Source: Dipteronia dyeriana (taxonomy: Eukaryota; Streptophyta; Magnoliopsida; Sapindales; Sapindaceae). Taken from it: a stretch of 64,000 nt of DNA. The DNA lies in NCBI GenBank assembly GCA_032871835.1, contig CM065296.1, forward strand, positions 50,187,288 to 50,251,287, read 5' to 3'. Shown piece by piece: positions 1 through 11,211 of the stretch. The notes below the pieces were generated by a model. The model searched no databases. It was not told the origin of the DNA and worked only from the letters and a program-made list of their open reading frames with translations. Both the position numbers and the translations under genes were made by a program. Numbering within the stretch: position 1 is the first letter of the stretch; each line of letters starts with the position of its first letter.

Positions 1-1210
1 ATAAAGTGTGGATGTGTGCAACAAATAAAATCGGACGGAAACGAGGCTGAAATCGGATTTAGAAAGGTAATGGCATGATTTCTCCAATTTATTCTGATTT
101 ATATACTCAAGTTATTGTACAAAAAATTAGTCAAATTGATTATATATAAAGCAATAAAAGTTCTTTTGAGTTTCTTTTTCATTTATTTACATATTAGTGT
201 TATTATTATAATTATTTCTCATTTTATAAAATTTGGAACTTTAAAGAGGACCAGATATATTCAAACTCACAATTTCATGGATATGAATATCTCTATAAGG
301 GTTTTAACCAAACATTAACTTCAACTTGCTTGGTTTATAATTTTTTTTTTTATATAGTAGTTGTAAAGTATAAGATCCCGGTCTTTTTAATATAGATTTT
401 TAATAACCATATTTTAATGCTATAAAACTTTTTATTTTTTATTAATTTTATTTTTGAAATATTAACGCTATAAAACTGTTTATAGTATAACCGATAAATC
501 AACATCCCACATGAGAGAAGACCTCGATGTATGGACGAACCTATATGTGACCCTGGCCCCTTAAAAAATTAAAATAACAAAGAAAAAAAATAAATTAAAT
601 AATTTATTTTAATTTCTAATCAAAATAAAAAAATAATTTTTATTTCCATTTTTGTTTTTTTTATACAATAACAATGATTTATCCTCATTCTTTAAATTTG
701 GTTCTATCTATTTATCAACGTCAACATTTAGATATATTTAAGTGAATATTACGATTTTAAATATTTTATTTTATTACTTTAAAAAATATATTTTATTTTG
801 TTTTGAAATTTTAGGATTATTATTAAATATAGATAATAAGATTTTATGATTTATCCAATTATTATTTAATATAATTTTAAATTTTAAAAGTAACGATAAT
901 GTAAAATGAATTTCATTAAATTTCACGAAACATTGTATTAGTATATTTCAAATGAATCAAATTAATATAAGAATATTGTATAGAGTTCACATTTGCAATT
1001 CATGTTCTTATAGTTTAATTTGACTTTTTAAAAATAAAATAAAAAATATTAACATATTTATTTAGAATATATATTTTACGGGACATCTCACTATGTTCTC
1101 CTAATTAGTTGATATAGATATTCAGTAAAAAAAAAAAAAAAAAAAAAAACCTTTTTTGATTTAAATCCTGATCACGTCTTGCCTCTGGGCTCTAGACTCT
1201 AGTATATAAT
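1..1210. other. AT-rich intergenic spacer
   Basis: Very AT-rich DNA with homopolymer runs, including a long A run at about 1126-1149. Short reading frames occur on both strands, but none resembles a known protein and codon content is not convincing. I see no gene, RNA or repeat structure here. Confidence 0.7.
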
Positions 1211-1218
1211 CTTTATTT
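1211..1218. repeat. Target-site duplication, left copy (hAT)
   Basis: CTTTATTT, repeated exactly at 5032-5039 on the other side of the element. Confidence 0.95.
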
Positions 1219-1230
1219 TAGTGGTGTAAA

Positions 1231-1442
1231 AATGGGCCGGCCGGTGACAGGCCGGTCCGGACGGCCCAGGAAGTTCACGGGCCGTTCTTGGAACGGCCCG
1301 TGAAGGAAGAGGGCCAGGCCGCGGGCCTCGTGCCGGGCCGCTGGGAGGAGGCCCGGTAGCCCGGCCCGCTTGGCACGCCAATCCGGCGTGCCAGGCCTGT
1401 CGGACTGACCCGGCGGACCGGTCAGCTGGTCCGTTCGGCCAA
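1231..1442. repeat. GC-rich left subterminal region of the hAT element
   Basis: Dense GGCC, CCGG and GGCCCG motifs in both orientations, next to a T run at 1442-1468. The right end carries a similar zone at 4791-4985. In Ac-type hAT elements, short subterminal repeats are the transposase binding sites; that role here is inferred. An open frame on the minus strand in this region is a by-product of the GC-rich repeats and is not annotated. Confidence 0.7.
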
Positions 1443-1580
1443 TTTTTTTTTTTTTTTTTTTTTTTTTTCAAAAAACCTATAACGTCTGGAATTGATTTCT
1501 AGCCGTTGGAGGAAATTAAAATTACCAGAACCCCCCTACAATCTTTTAAATTACATTTTGACCCACAAATCAAATTTTTC

Positions 1581-1588
1581 TATAAATA
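1581..1588 (+). promoter_or_regulatory. TATA box of the hAT transposase gene
   Basis: TATAAATA followed by a CT-rich leader. A GT at 1762 and a pyrimidine-rich TTTTTATTCAG ending at 2370 could bound a leader intron immediately upstream of the start codon at 2374. The TATA match is seen in the sequence; the intron is inferred from consensus only. Confidence 0.55.
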
Positions 1589-2373
1589 CTTCCATCCATT
1601 TCATTTTCCATTAACTCTCTCTATCATTCTTTCAATATCTCATTCTCTCAAATCTCAATCTCTAATATATTCTCCAATTCTCTAAACTTTTTCATTTATT
1701 TTGGTTATTACTCTCTCTATAAAATTCTCTACGTTTTCCACTAACACACCAAATTTTAAAGGTACAATTTTGTTATTATTTTTGGTCTAACATATTCTTA
1801 TAGTAAATTTATATGTTTATGTTTAGATTTGAGTTACTTAATGAAAAAATTATCTATTTAGTTAGTTAGTTTATCAATTTTTGGGCTTTAATGTTAATAT
1901 TATTTGTTTAGTTTATTAAGATTTTTAAGTTTAGCAGTAATTTTAATATTTGTTATTAATAAATTTAGAAAGTTAATTTGTATTACTGAAATTACTTTTT
2001 GTAATAAGTAAATGATGAATGTTAAGTGTAGTAATTACGTTTGATATTGTTTTTTTCATAAATTAAAATTTTTCATTTGTAGATTATGATAGTAAATTTA
2101 AGAGTAGTAGTTCAAATCATCAATTTTATGTTAGTTTATTATGTTAGTAAATTTATCAATTTTATTTGTAGTAGTGAACTAGTGAAGTTAAAATTTTATG
2201 TTAGTAGATTATGATTTTTTTTGTTTATTTAATTTGTTTTTTAAGTAAATAAATTATTGTAAGTGTCGTATTAGTTATAGTGATTATTGTTAGTAAATTA
2301 AGATTACTGTTAGTAAATATTGATTTTTAATTTGACTATTAACTACTATAGTGCTCATATTTTTATTCAGATA

Positions 2374-4452
2374 ATGGATCCTAACCAGCAGCCTTATTTT
2401 CCGGACGGTTTGAATATGCTCAACGATGAATTTGATATTTCAGGACCGACCCATACTCAAGCGGGACCTTCTGGTTCCGGCGTTACACCAACATCACGTC
2501 CCAAAAAATTAACATCAGATGTGTGGCAATGTTTCAATATAGTCCAAATGACACTCCCAAACGGGGCGTCTGACCTTAGAGCTAAATGTAAGTTTTGACA
2601 TAAGAATTATGCTACAAGTACGGGGGGAATCGGACATTTGAGACGGCATATGCACAAATGTATGCCTGCACATGGACAGATAGATACTACAACCCAGACA
2701 CAGCTTCAACGGCACCCAGACGGGTCCGTTACGACGTGGCAGTTCGACGTCATGAACGCTAGAGAGTGCTTGGCACGATACATTGCACAAACTGATCAAC
2801 CGATCAGTATTGGTGAGAGTCCATTTTATAAAGAATTAATCACATCTGCATATAACCCGCAATATGAACCTGTTTCTAGAACCACCATTATAAATGATTT
2901 GATACGATTGTTTGAAACCGAAAGGGATGACTTAGTTGCTGAAATACAGCATTTAAGTGTCTCTGTTGCATTAACTTCTGATATTTGGAATGCATGTTCC
3001 AAACAGGACTATTTATGTGTCACGGGACACTATTTAGATTCTGATTGGAGGATAACAAAAAGAATTTTTGGTTTTCGTCCTATGGATTTTGCACATACCG
3101 CAGAAAACATTTTTAATGTCATAATGGAAGTTTTAGAAACTTATGAAATCACACATCGCATTCTTTCAATCCCATTTGATAATGTATCTGCAAATACTAG
3201 CTCTATTGCATTGTTTGTTGCAAGAAATATCCCGCAAGATGGAGGTTATTTCTTCCATCAACGGTGTGCATGCCATATTATAAATTTAGTTGTACAGGCT
3301 GGTTTAAAGCATGTAAGCGACCAAATAGATCGCATCAGAGATGCCATTTCTTGGATTTACAGTTCTAATCCTAGATTCAGTGAATTCAAGAGACATTGTA
3401 AATTAAACGGTCTCAAACCCCGACGATTCCAAACTGATATGTCGGTAAGGTGGAACTCTACTTATTTAATGTTGCAAAATTTTTTGGAATATGATACAAC
3501 CATTACATGTTTTTATAACATGAAATTGACCGAAACAGGACAACTTAGTCCAAAATTACTTTCCACAGACGATTGGTATGTGGCAAAGATTTTTGTTCAA
3601 TTTTTAAAGATTTTTTACAATGCCACTGTAACTCTTTCCGGGGTATATTACCCCACATCTTCCCAGGCAATCCATCAGATAGTGGAAATGTCTGAACTGT
3701 TAAACAGTTATAGAGAAGATGAACATATAGGCGCTGCAGTTGTTGTCATGGAGACAAAGTTGAAAAAATATTGAGCTAACATTCCCTTACTTTATGCCTT
3801 AAGTGCTATAATAGATCCCAGGGTTAAATTATCTGGTTTAGAAGTTTTGCTTGAGTTTATTGGTATTAATTTGTCAATAGATTATTCAGAACAAATTACT
3901 GACATTCGAACCAAGTTGTTCGAGATTTTTCATATTTATGAGACCAGGTTTGGCAACATTGACATCCCCCAATCAACACGACCGGAGACAGAGCCGAAGC
4001 AAACAAGTTGGAGCCTTCTGAAACGAAGAAAAAAAGACAAATCAGAAAGTACTTCTTCAGGGCAAAGATCTAGCCCATCTTCTTGTACCGAACTTATTAG
4101 GTACCTTGAAGCACAGTTCGATGCTGTTGAAGACAAGGAAGAGTTTGATTTGTTGTTATGGTGGAAGCCCTATACGTACAGGTATCCAGTTCTGTCACAC
4201 TTAGCACGTGGCGTACTGGTTATTCCAGTGTCAACGGTGTCTTCAGAACAAGCTTTCAGCACCAGTGGACGTATAATTGAACCAAGAAGAAGCTGTTTGT
4301 CTCCAGAGATGGTGGAGGTATTAACATGCCTTCGGGATTGGGAGCATGCTAAAAAAAGGTTACAAAATCTAACTGTAGATAAAGAACTTAATCTAAATTT
4401 CGACAATCTATATATTGATGACCCTTCAGGTAGTGGCCAGGGCCAGAACTAG
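2374..4452 (+). pseudogene. hAT transposase (BED finger, RNase H-like, C-terminal dimerisation), two in-frame stops
   Basis: A single frame of 693 codons encodes a plant hAT transposase, which cuts and rejoins the element ends in the nucleus. The start is the ATG at 2374 (MDPNQQPYF). An N-terminal BED zinc finger is centred on about 2585-2660 (KCKF, then the HLRRHMHKC block). The RNase H-like core follows, including VRWNSTYLML near 3450. The C-terminal hAT dimerisation domain occupies about 4140-4345 (WWKPYTYRYPVLSHLA, STVSSEQAFSTSGRI). TGA at 2596-2598 stands where the second zinc-binding Cys of the BED finger is expected. TGA at 3772-3774 stands where Trp is expected. There is no frameshift, so both lesions look like recent point mutations. 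Confidence 0.93.
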
Positions 4453-4790
4453 GTTATACTTTTACATATGTATTTATTATTTATTTGTAAGTTGTAAAAT
4501 GGTTGCACTCTTTTTCCCTTACCAAGTTTTTATCCCACTGGGTTTTTCTTGGTAAGGTTTTTAATGAGGCAATCATGTAGATATGTATTACTGAATTCCA
4601 TAAGTGAAAAATAAATAAATAATTAAAAAATTGTTCGTTCTTTTTATTCATTTCAAATCCTAATAATTGTTCGTTCTCTTCATTCATTTTAAATTCTAAA
4701 CCCTTAACCATAAACTATAAATCGTAAACCCTATACCCTAAATCTAAAAAAAAGTAATTTGGAAAAAAAATTGGAACAAAAAACTAACCC

Positions 4791-4985
4791 GCCGGATCAG
4801 GCCCGTTAGGCCTGGCCCGGCCTGCCCGCCAGAGGGGCCCGGCCGGCCGGCCTGGCACTGCCCGCCTGAGGCAGACAGACGTGCCGTGCCAGGCTTGTGT
4901 CTCTGAAAACAGGCCAGGCCGGCCCCGCCCGGCCCGCGACACCGTCGGACCGGCCCGGCTCGATCTGTTTCCAGAAATGGACTGA
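4791..4985. repeat. GC-rich right subterminal region of the hAT element
   Basis: Clustered GGCC, GCCCGG and CCGGCC motifs mirroring the left end. It probably has the same role as a transposase-binding zone. A degenerate telomere-like stretch (AAACCC-type motifs, about 4694-4742) lies just inside it. Confidence 0.65.
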
Positions 4986-5031
4986 TCAGGCCGTCCCTAA
5001 TGGATCGGACCAGTCCATTTTTACACCTTTA

Positions 5032-5039
5032 CTTTATTT
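5032..5039. repeat. Target-site duplication, right copy (hAT)
   Basis: CTTTATTT, identical to 1211-1218. The exact 8-bp match fixes both ends of the transposon. Confidence 0.95.
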
Positions 5040-5462
5040 GTTTAGAGAATCTATTAACGGAATAAAATTGTGATTTAACAAAAAGTAGATAATAATGGCC
5101 AGACATATCAAGTCCAAAGCCTATTCTAATTTTTATATACATAAAGTCACGGTGTTAGACTCGGGCCATTACAAATTTACAACAATTTCGGCTACTGCAG
5201 AGAAATCGATTGGTATCATACCAATTATTTCAGCATTGAGCAACAAGCGTTGGATGAAGAAAAATATCATCCTACGGTTGAAAAATAGGGATACTTTAAT
5301 AAATGAAAGGAACGGACAACCGGTTAAACCCATTAAAAGTGGAAAATATCTCTTTTCTTTCCTCTCTCATTCTCTCATTACGAGCTCTCTTATGTTCTCT
5401 TTCACTTTACTCAATCACATTCAATATTTTTTAGACCATTCAACTGGATCAAAGTGTGTGAG
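5040..5462 (+). other. 5' flank of the GRP94-like pseudogene
   Basis: Gene-free stretch between the hAT element and the first pseudogene exon. It most likely preserves the original promoter and leader, since the exon-intron order downstream is intact. An open frame at 5095-5526 crosses the leader, exon 1 and the splice site and is not credible as a gene. I do not see a convincing TATA box. Confidence 0.45.
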
Positions 5463-7814
5463 ACGAGGAAGTGGATTCTGCCTTCCGTTTTGCTTCTCGC
5501 TACTCTTCCAGATCAAGGTAAGCTAGGTTTTAGATTCGGATCTCTGATAGCTATTATACGAAAATCGCATTTGTGGTACGAATTTGTACTAAATTTAGCT
5601 TTGGATCTGTGGATTTTGTAGGCCTCAAGTTGCAGGCCAAAGCAAAGGATGAATTTTATGCACCGGTAGATCCTCCAAAGGTTGAGGAAAAGCTAGGAGC
5701 TGTACTTCGTGGTTTATCGACCGATTCAGATGTCGTGAAGAGGTTGGTGTTGTATTTGTTTTGTGTGTTTCTTTTTTCGTTACATTTCTGCGTTTTTCTG
5801 TCGACTGAAATGTACGGTTTTGGTTTATATTCAAAGAAGTGGAGTCGATCTCGAAGAGGTCGGTTCGAAGTTATGTAGAGAAATTTGAGTTCCAAGCTAA
5901 GGTGTCTCGACTCATGAACATTATTATCAATTCTCTATACAGCAACAAAGATATCTTCCTCAGAGAGTTGATCTCAAACGCTTCTGATGTAAGTAAATCT
6001 CTATATAAAGCTAATGTGTGTTATTATGTTATTCGTTTTGGTGTTTTCTAGCTAAGATTTTGAATGGTGTTTTTTTTTTTTTCGAATTTTTCAGGCACCG
6101 GAGAAGATCAGATTCCTTTCTCTAACAGACAAAGAGGTTCTCGTTGAAGGTGACGACACCAAGCTTGAGATCCAGGTTTTTCCCGACTAATTATAGAGAG
6201 AGAGAGCACACTTAGTAAAGGTGATAAGATTAAAAATCAAAACAACTTCATTTAATTTAGGTATGTATTTATAGTTTGATTTGCGATGAAATGCAGATTA
6301 AGTTAGACAAAGAGAAGAAAATTCTTTCTATCCGTGATAGAGGTATTGGTGTGACCAAGGAGGATTTAATCAAGAATTTGGGAACCATTGTAAAATCCGG
6401 ATCTTCAGGTATATATGATGTGCCATTAATCGACCTTCCATTATTGATATGACGTTACTATAATTAAGTTAATGGTTGGAAAATATTAATTAGAATTATC
6501 ACTCATGTAGCATTTGTGGAGAAAATGCAGATAAGTGGAGACCTCAATCTTATTGGCAGCTCGGTGTTGGGTTTTACTCTTTATATCTCATTGCCGACTA
6601 CGTTGAAATCATTAGCAAACACAACGATGACAAACAGTGAGTTCTTTGCGTTGATACGATTTTCTAAATTTGGTTCACAAAGTTGTTGCAATTTTGAAAT
6701 GAATCATTGTTAATCGTTCGACTTCTAGGTATTTTTGGGAATCGAAGGCTGATGGTGCAAGTTGAAGTTATGTGGTTTTCATTTACTGTTTTTGTTTTGC
6801 AATCAAACATGGACCTCTGGTTCCTTTTTCGTAATATTTGGCTAAAAAAGGGGAAATCTTTTGCTACCAAACTTTCATTTTCACGGGCCATACATCTGTT
6901 TTTTTTTTTTTGGGTTAGACGTTATATTTGCTTTCGTGTAGATGAATGTGCATAATGCTTTGCGAATGTAGGGGTGGTTTTATCAATGTCAAATTGCTTC
7001 TTGTACCATCAAATTACTAAAAGCTGTATCACGTCTTCCTCAACATCTTTTCATTTACCAATTACCATCACATTCCATTCGTAATTTTGTTAACACCAAT
7101 GGAAGAGTTGGAAGACACTGGAACAGAGGTCTTCCACGATTCTAACTAATTGTTTTCTAGATTAAGTATCACCTATCACTATCTGTGTCTTATTGTAAGC
7201 TTTATTCTTGCAACCGCTAATTTTGCAAAATAAACTGAATTGAAGTTTATGTTTGTAGAAATAAACATGTGGAATGAGTGGTTCGTTATGCAAAATTTAT
7301 TTATTTACACATACTTAATGTTCCACTACTTAACTGGAAATTAACATGTTGATGTACTTTACTAATTGAGGCTAATGGAACATCAATAACTGGACATAAG
7401 AATTTAGTGCTTATGGTTCTGCTTTTGCATTTTCATGATGCATTGATTAACTTTCTATAATTGAATCTTCTGCACAGGATTTGTTGAAGAAATATTCAGA
7501 ATTTATCAAGTTCCCCATCTATATCTGCGCTACCAAAGAGGTTGATGTGGAGGTTCCTGCAGATGAAGATGATGATGTAAAGTGAAGAAGAAAAAGGTAG
7601 ACTTTAATATTCCATATAGTTTAATTTTGGTTTCAGGGATATGTGGTTAATGAAACTTCCTACATTTTAATGCTCAAAATATTTATGTTTTTATTACAAT
7701 TCCATTTTCTAATATTAACTTGTTTCTATACAAACAGATACCTCTTCAAAAGATGAGGAGACTGAGAAAGGTGAAGATGAGGAAGAAGATTTTGAGAAAA
7801 AACCAAAGATATGA
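5463..7814 (+). pseudogene. GRP94/endoplasmin (ER HSP90, HSP90-7 type) 5' gene fragment with introns
   Basis: Unprocessed fragment of the ER-lumen HSP90 chaperone. Exons, read from splice sites and protein similarity: 5463-5517 (signal peptide), 5622-5742, about 5836-5988 ([32 protein letters not shown] of the ATP-binding domain), 6095-6175, 6297-6408 (LSIRDRGIG), 6511-6636, a remnant at 6729-6760, 7478-7596 (YSEFIKFPIY) and 7738-7814 (acidic linker). Lesions: the start codon is ACG at 5463; one base is missing near 6555; most of the exon after 6760 is absent; TGA falls at 7583-7585. The middle and C-terminal domains are missing, since similarity stops at the linker. Retained introns indicate a DNA-level duplication, not retroposition. 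Family assignment is secure; function is lost. Confidence 0.93.
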
Positions 7815-7820
7815 ACATAT

Positions 7821-8112
7821 CTGTTTGGAAGAGCTTGTCTATATAGACTAAAAGAGTTTTTTTAATTAAAAAAACTCTTTTAAAAAAAAATTATATCGTT
7901 TGGTTGTCATTCAGTAGAGCTTTTAGATGATTAAAAAAATTGTTTTACGTCTATTTAGAGAAATTCAAATTTTAGGTTTTTCCAAGCAGATCTTTTTAAT
8001 TTTTTTTAATAACAATACAAAATCTAATATAACTTTATCATTTAAAAAAGTTTTTAAATATTTTGATAATCTTACCATTTATAAAAGTTTTTTTCAATCG
8101 ATAACTATGCTT
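7821..8112. mobile_element. MITE-like repeat, copy 1 (right end lost)
   Basis: Closely similar over about 290 bp to 21040-21407. Shared blocks include TTTGGAAGAG at the left end, GTTTGGTTG, AGAGCTTTTAGAT, TGTTTTACGTCTA and the TTTTTCCAAG-AGATC segment. The match fades after about 8112, so the right terminal repeat present in copy 2 is missing or diverged. It abuts the GRP94 fragment and may lie in its next intron. There is no coding capacity, and the superfamily is not determined. Confidence 0.7.
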
Positions 8113-8771
8113 TTTGTATATTTAAGTTTTCGAAACTTTGTTGGAAGAAGATTTTAGATCGTAGATTTTTTTTTTTTTAAAATGTAACAATATTCACCTA
8201 GAATTTTGTCTTCAATCTTATCATTAAAGAGTTGCAGAACTTAATCATGTTGTTTATGTATGCATAGTTTTCTTTTCTTTTTATTTTTCTTGATTCATGG
8301 ATTGGTTACAGACCATCGTGAAATTTATAAAATCCATTGTTTGTATATGAATCTTATTTAATACTAAAAATATCCTTTTTTTTAATTAATGTAAAAAAAA
8401 AGTTCCTTGACATTTTCTATTTATGTGAGATTGCAATAATTAACTTGTTAATGATAAAAATTATAATACTACATTGTGCATTTATCAATTATTTTGATGG
8501 TAATTAAAGTGAAAATCACCCTTGTAATACATGAGCTGAAGAAAAAAAAAAAACTGAAGTTCATAAATTATAAAGGTATGGCAATTGCTCTCTAAACGTA
8601 AATAAACACCCACAAACAAGATATAACGGTGATTTTGTTTTTTGTTTTTCTTTTTTACAAATAATTAAAATAGAAAATTGATTATTAATTATTGTCGATA
8701 AAAATAGGAATTTGATTAAAAGAATATTTATTAGTTATATAATTAATTACATTAACCTTAATGTGAATTTT
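8113..8771. other. AT-rich spacer
   Basis: Homopolymer-rich AT sequence. I see no gene or repeat. Confidence 0.6.
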
Positions 8772-8776
8772 ATATC
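8772..8776. repeat. Target-site duplication, left copy (solo LTR)
   Basis: ATATC, repeated at 9595-9599. Confidence 0.85.
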
Positions 8777-9594
8777 CGTCGTATGTAAATTTTATCAGAT
8801 GTACACGTTATTGACAAAGATGATAAAATTACCAGGTGGACATCCGAATAAGTATTCATAAAATATCCCGCAAGATATCACTAAAGAAGAGGAACCCGAG
8901 TAAGTAAAAATAAGTATTGAGCAAAACCTACTCGGGATCAATCGACATTATATTCTACTCGGGATCAGTTAACGATGCTCGGGGTTAGCAGACGTCATGT
9001 AAACTCGATATCAAATGACGTCATTCGGGACCAGTTAACATCATGTTCTACTCAGGGATCAGATGGCGTACCCGAATAAAGAAGTCCATCGTATAACTTG
9101 CACACGAACCAAGAATCATGTTAAAATACGCAAAGATATCCGCGTCAAAGAAGAATTCCAAGATAAATAGAATACCAAACAAAAAAAAGGTTCCAAATCA
9201 GGCAACAATTTTATTTCTTCAAAAAGACTTACCTATTTGTAAGGAAAGTCCTAACTATACTATATCACTAGAGTCCCATTACAGACTACTCCAAACAAGT
9301 AACCAATTATAATTAAATACAAAAATCTGTCATCACTTGTACAAAATCTCATCATAAAGGGAGATAGCAATATACAGAGAGAAAAAAAAGAGATCGAGAG
9401 TTGTAAATATTTATTTCAATAGTGGATTTTGGTTCGGTTGTTTATTTAATCACCCGTGGACGTTTCTCCGGTCATCGGAGTTTTACCACGTAAAACTTGT
9501 GTCCAATTACTTTCTCCTTCTCTTTCTTTTTGATATCACAGCTAAAATTCAATCTTGTTGACTTTTCTCACACATCAAGAAATCGACGTCAACA
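8777..9594 (+). mobile_element. Solo LTR of a Tat-type gypsy element
   Basis: Similar throughout to the LTRs of element C (58355-59240, read on the minus strand), for example TCGTATGTAAATTTTATCAG at the start and GACGTCAACA at the end. It is flanked by an exact 5-bp repeat ATATC at 8772-8776 and 9595-9599, with no internal region on either side. This is the product of LTR-LTR recombination. The first base of the canonical TG terminus has become C (CG at 8777). Its U3 part carries repeated ACTCGGGATCA-type motifs and the palindrome TGACGTCA at 9016-9023. A 64-codon frame inside it is not a gene. Confidence 0.92.
9016..9023. promoter_or_regulatory. TGACGTCA palindrome in LTR U3
   Basis: A perfect CRE-type palindrome, the classical site of plant TGA/bZIP factors. 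It lies among short direct repeats with an ACTCGGGATCA core (about 8930-9060). Related TGACGTCA sites occur in the LTRs of element C (for example near 59077). A regulatory role is inferred. Confidence 0.5.
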
Positions 9595-9599
9595 ATATC
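9595..9599. repeat. Target-site duplication, right copy (solo LTR)
   Basis: ATATC, identical to 8772-8776. Confidence 0.85.
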
Positions 9600-11211
9600 C
9601 ATAAAAAAAATCAATGGTAATCTAACTGGAAAAGTCTTTAATAGTTAAATAAATAAATACTACAACTTTTTAAAATTTATTATTTGTGTTTTTTTAATGA
9701 ATATTTATTATTTATGTTGTTTCTACACAGACATTTTATTACTACAATTTGGGAAAAAATTCCTAACTCTTGTGGATAAAACATAATTAGAAAGTAAAAA
9801 ATTTGACAAACTTACAAATTTAATTCTAAAGCAAGATGCTACAAATAAAAATATTATAAGGATTGTTTGTATCTATCTTCAATACGTGTATATAATAGAA
9901 AAATAGAACCTAACAAAAAAAAAAGAAGAGACGAATAGATTAAACATATTATTACTTAAGGGTAGGTTTAGAAAAAAATTGAGTCGATATACTCTGGCCT
10001 ATTGCTAATTAATAAGATTATTATTATAATTGGTTTAAAAAATAAAAATCATTACAATTAATGCAGTTTTTATCTCTTTAGAAAAAAAAAATATTATTAC
10101 AATTACCAACTATAGAATTTTTTTAAATTGAAGTATATCTCTTTTGGTGTGACTTTTGTGTGTGTACATATGTGGACTTATAATGCTATTGTGTATACTT
10201 GAATGAATGTTTGATAGCCGAAGGATGTAACTCTTTAAAAAAAAAATTACAACTCTTTTGTAAATTCCACGGGTCAAAATGTTAAGTTATTTTTTTAAAA
10301 ATAAATTAAGTGTTTTTTTTTTAACAGGGATGATCCGACCAGTTTTAATTTTATGTTTGATATTGTCACAGTTTGAGAAAAAATAGAAACTCTTTAAGAT
10401 GATTAGTAAGACTTTTTTTTTAAACAATCTTTTTTCTTGTTTTATAAATTAATTATTGAAATTTACATACTAAAATTATTCATATTGTTATATATATGTG
10501 AGGATGTGTTGTCGTTTTTTTTAAGTTACTTGGAGATGTATTCTTATACTTACTATATTTGACTATTTATTAATTTATTAAAATTTAATTTTTAAGAAGT
10601 TTTAAAGTTTATTATTAATTATTTAAATTTATAATTAATTTTTGAAATTATTATTGTTAAATTTGTATCGATTTGTAAGTGGAAATTATTAATACCAAAT
10701 ATGTAATTTACAATTTGAGAAAAAATCAAAACTCGAAACTCTTGAAGATAATGAGTAATTGAGTAAACAATTTGGGGTATCCATAACTATTGAATACATT
10801 ATTTGAATAAATTTATAAGTCTTGTAAATTAAGATCATATAAATATATGATAGATAGTTTAAAACCATACAAATATGTGCAGATATTGTCACCTATAAAA
10901 TTAATTAGTAAAAACATGTCTAAAATTTAAAAAATAAATATTACTACAGACACCCATCATAATGCCAATAGTACCGTTTGTTGAAATGAATATATTCATA
11001 TTAATACATTTTATTTATAATCCCTTAAATTATTAACATACCTATTTTATAAATAAATAAAAAATCAAATTATTATATAAAACAAATCATCACATGGAAT
11101 TAGGAATTGTTTTTATTCATCTTCAATGAATATATATATAATAAAATATAAAATATAAAATAAACAAAGAGAGAAATAGATTAATTTATATTATTACAAT
11201 ATATTATGTTA
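9600..11211. other. AT-rich spacer
   Basis: AT-rich with many T and A runs. No convincing gene or RNA, and no repeat until the satellite begins at about 11212. Confidence 0.6.

Larger units (their letters stand above)
1219..5031 (+). mobile_element. hAT superfamily DNA transposon, complete ends
   Basis: A 3.8-kb class II element. The left end reads TAGTGGTGTAAAAATGG and the inverted right end reads TAAAGGTGTAAAAATGG, so 15 of 17 terminal bases match. The element is flanked by an exact 8-bp direct repeat CTTTATTT at 1211-1218 and 5032-5039, the target-site duplication length of hAT elements. It carries one transposase reading frame on the plus strand. Both subterminal zones are strikingly GC-rich, in contrast to the AT-rich body. 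The transposase is interrupted by two stops, so the copy is probably non-autonomous now, though the intact ends could still be mobilised by a related enzyme. Confidence 0.95.

Noticed and set aside
1199..1471. 90-codon minus-strand frame rich in Pro, Gly and Arg
   Set aside because: Lies over the GC-rich hAT end and a homopolymer; composition-driven, with no family match.
5095..5526. 143-codon frame upstream of the GRP94 fragment
   Set aside because: It runs through leader, exon 1 in the wrong frame and the donor site; no similarity seen.
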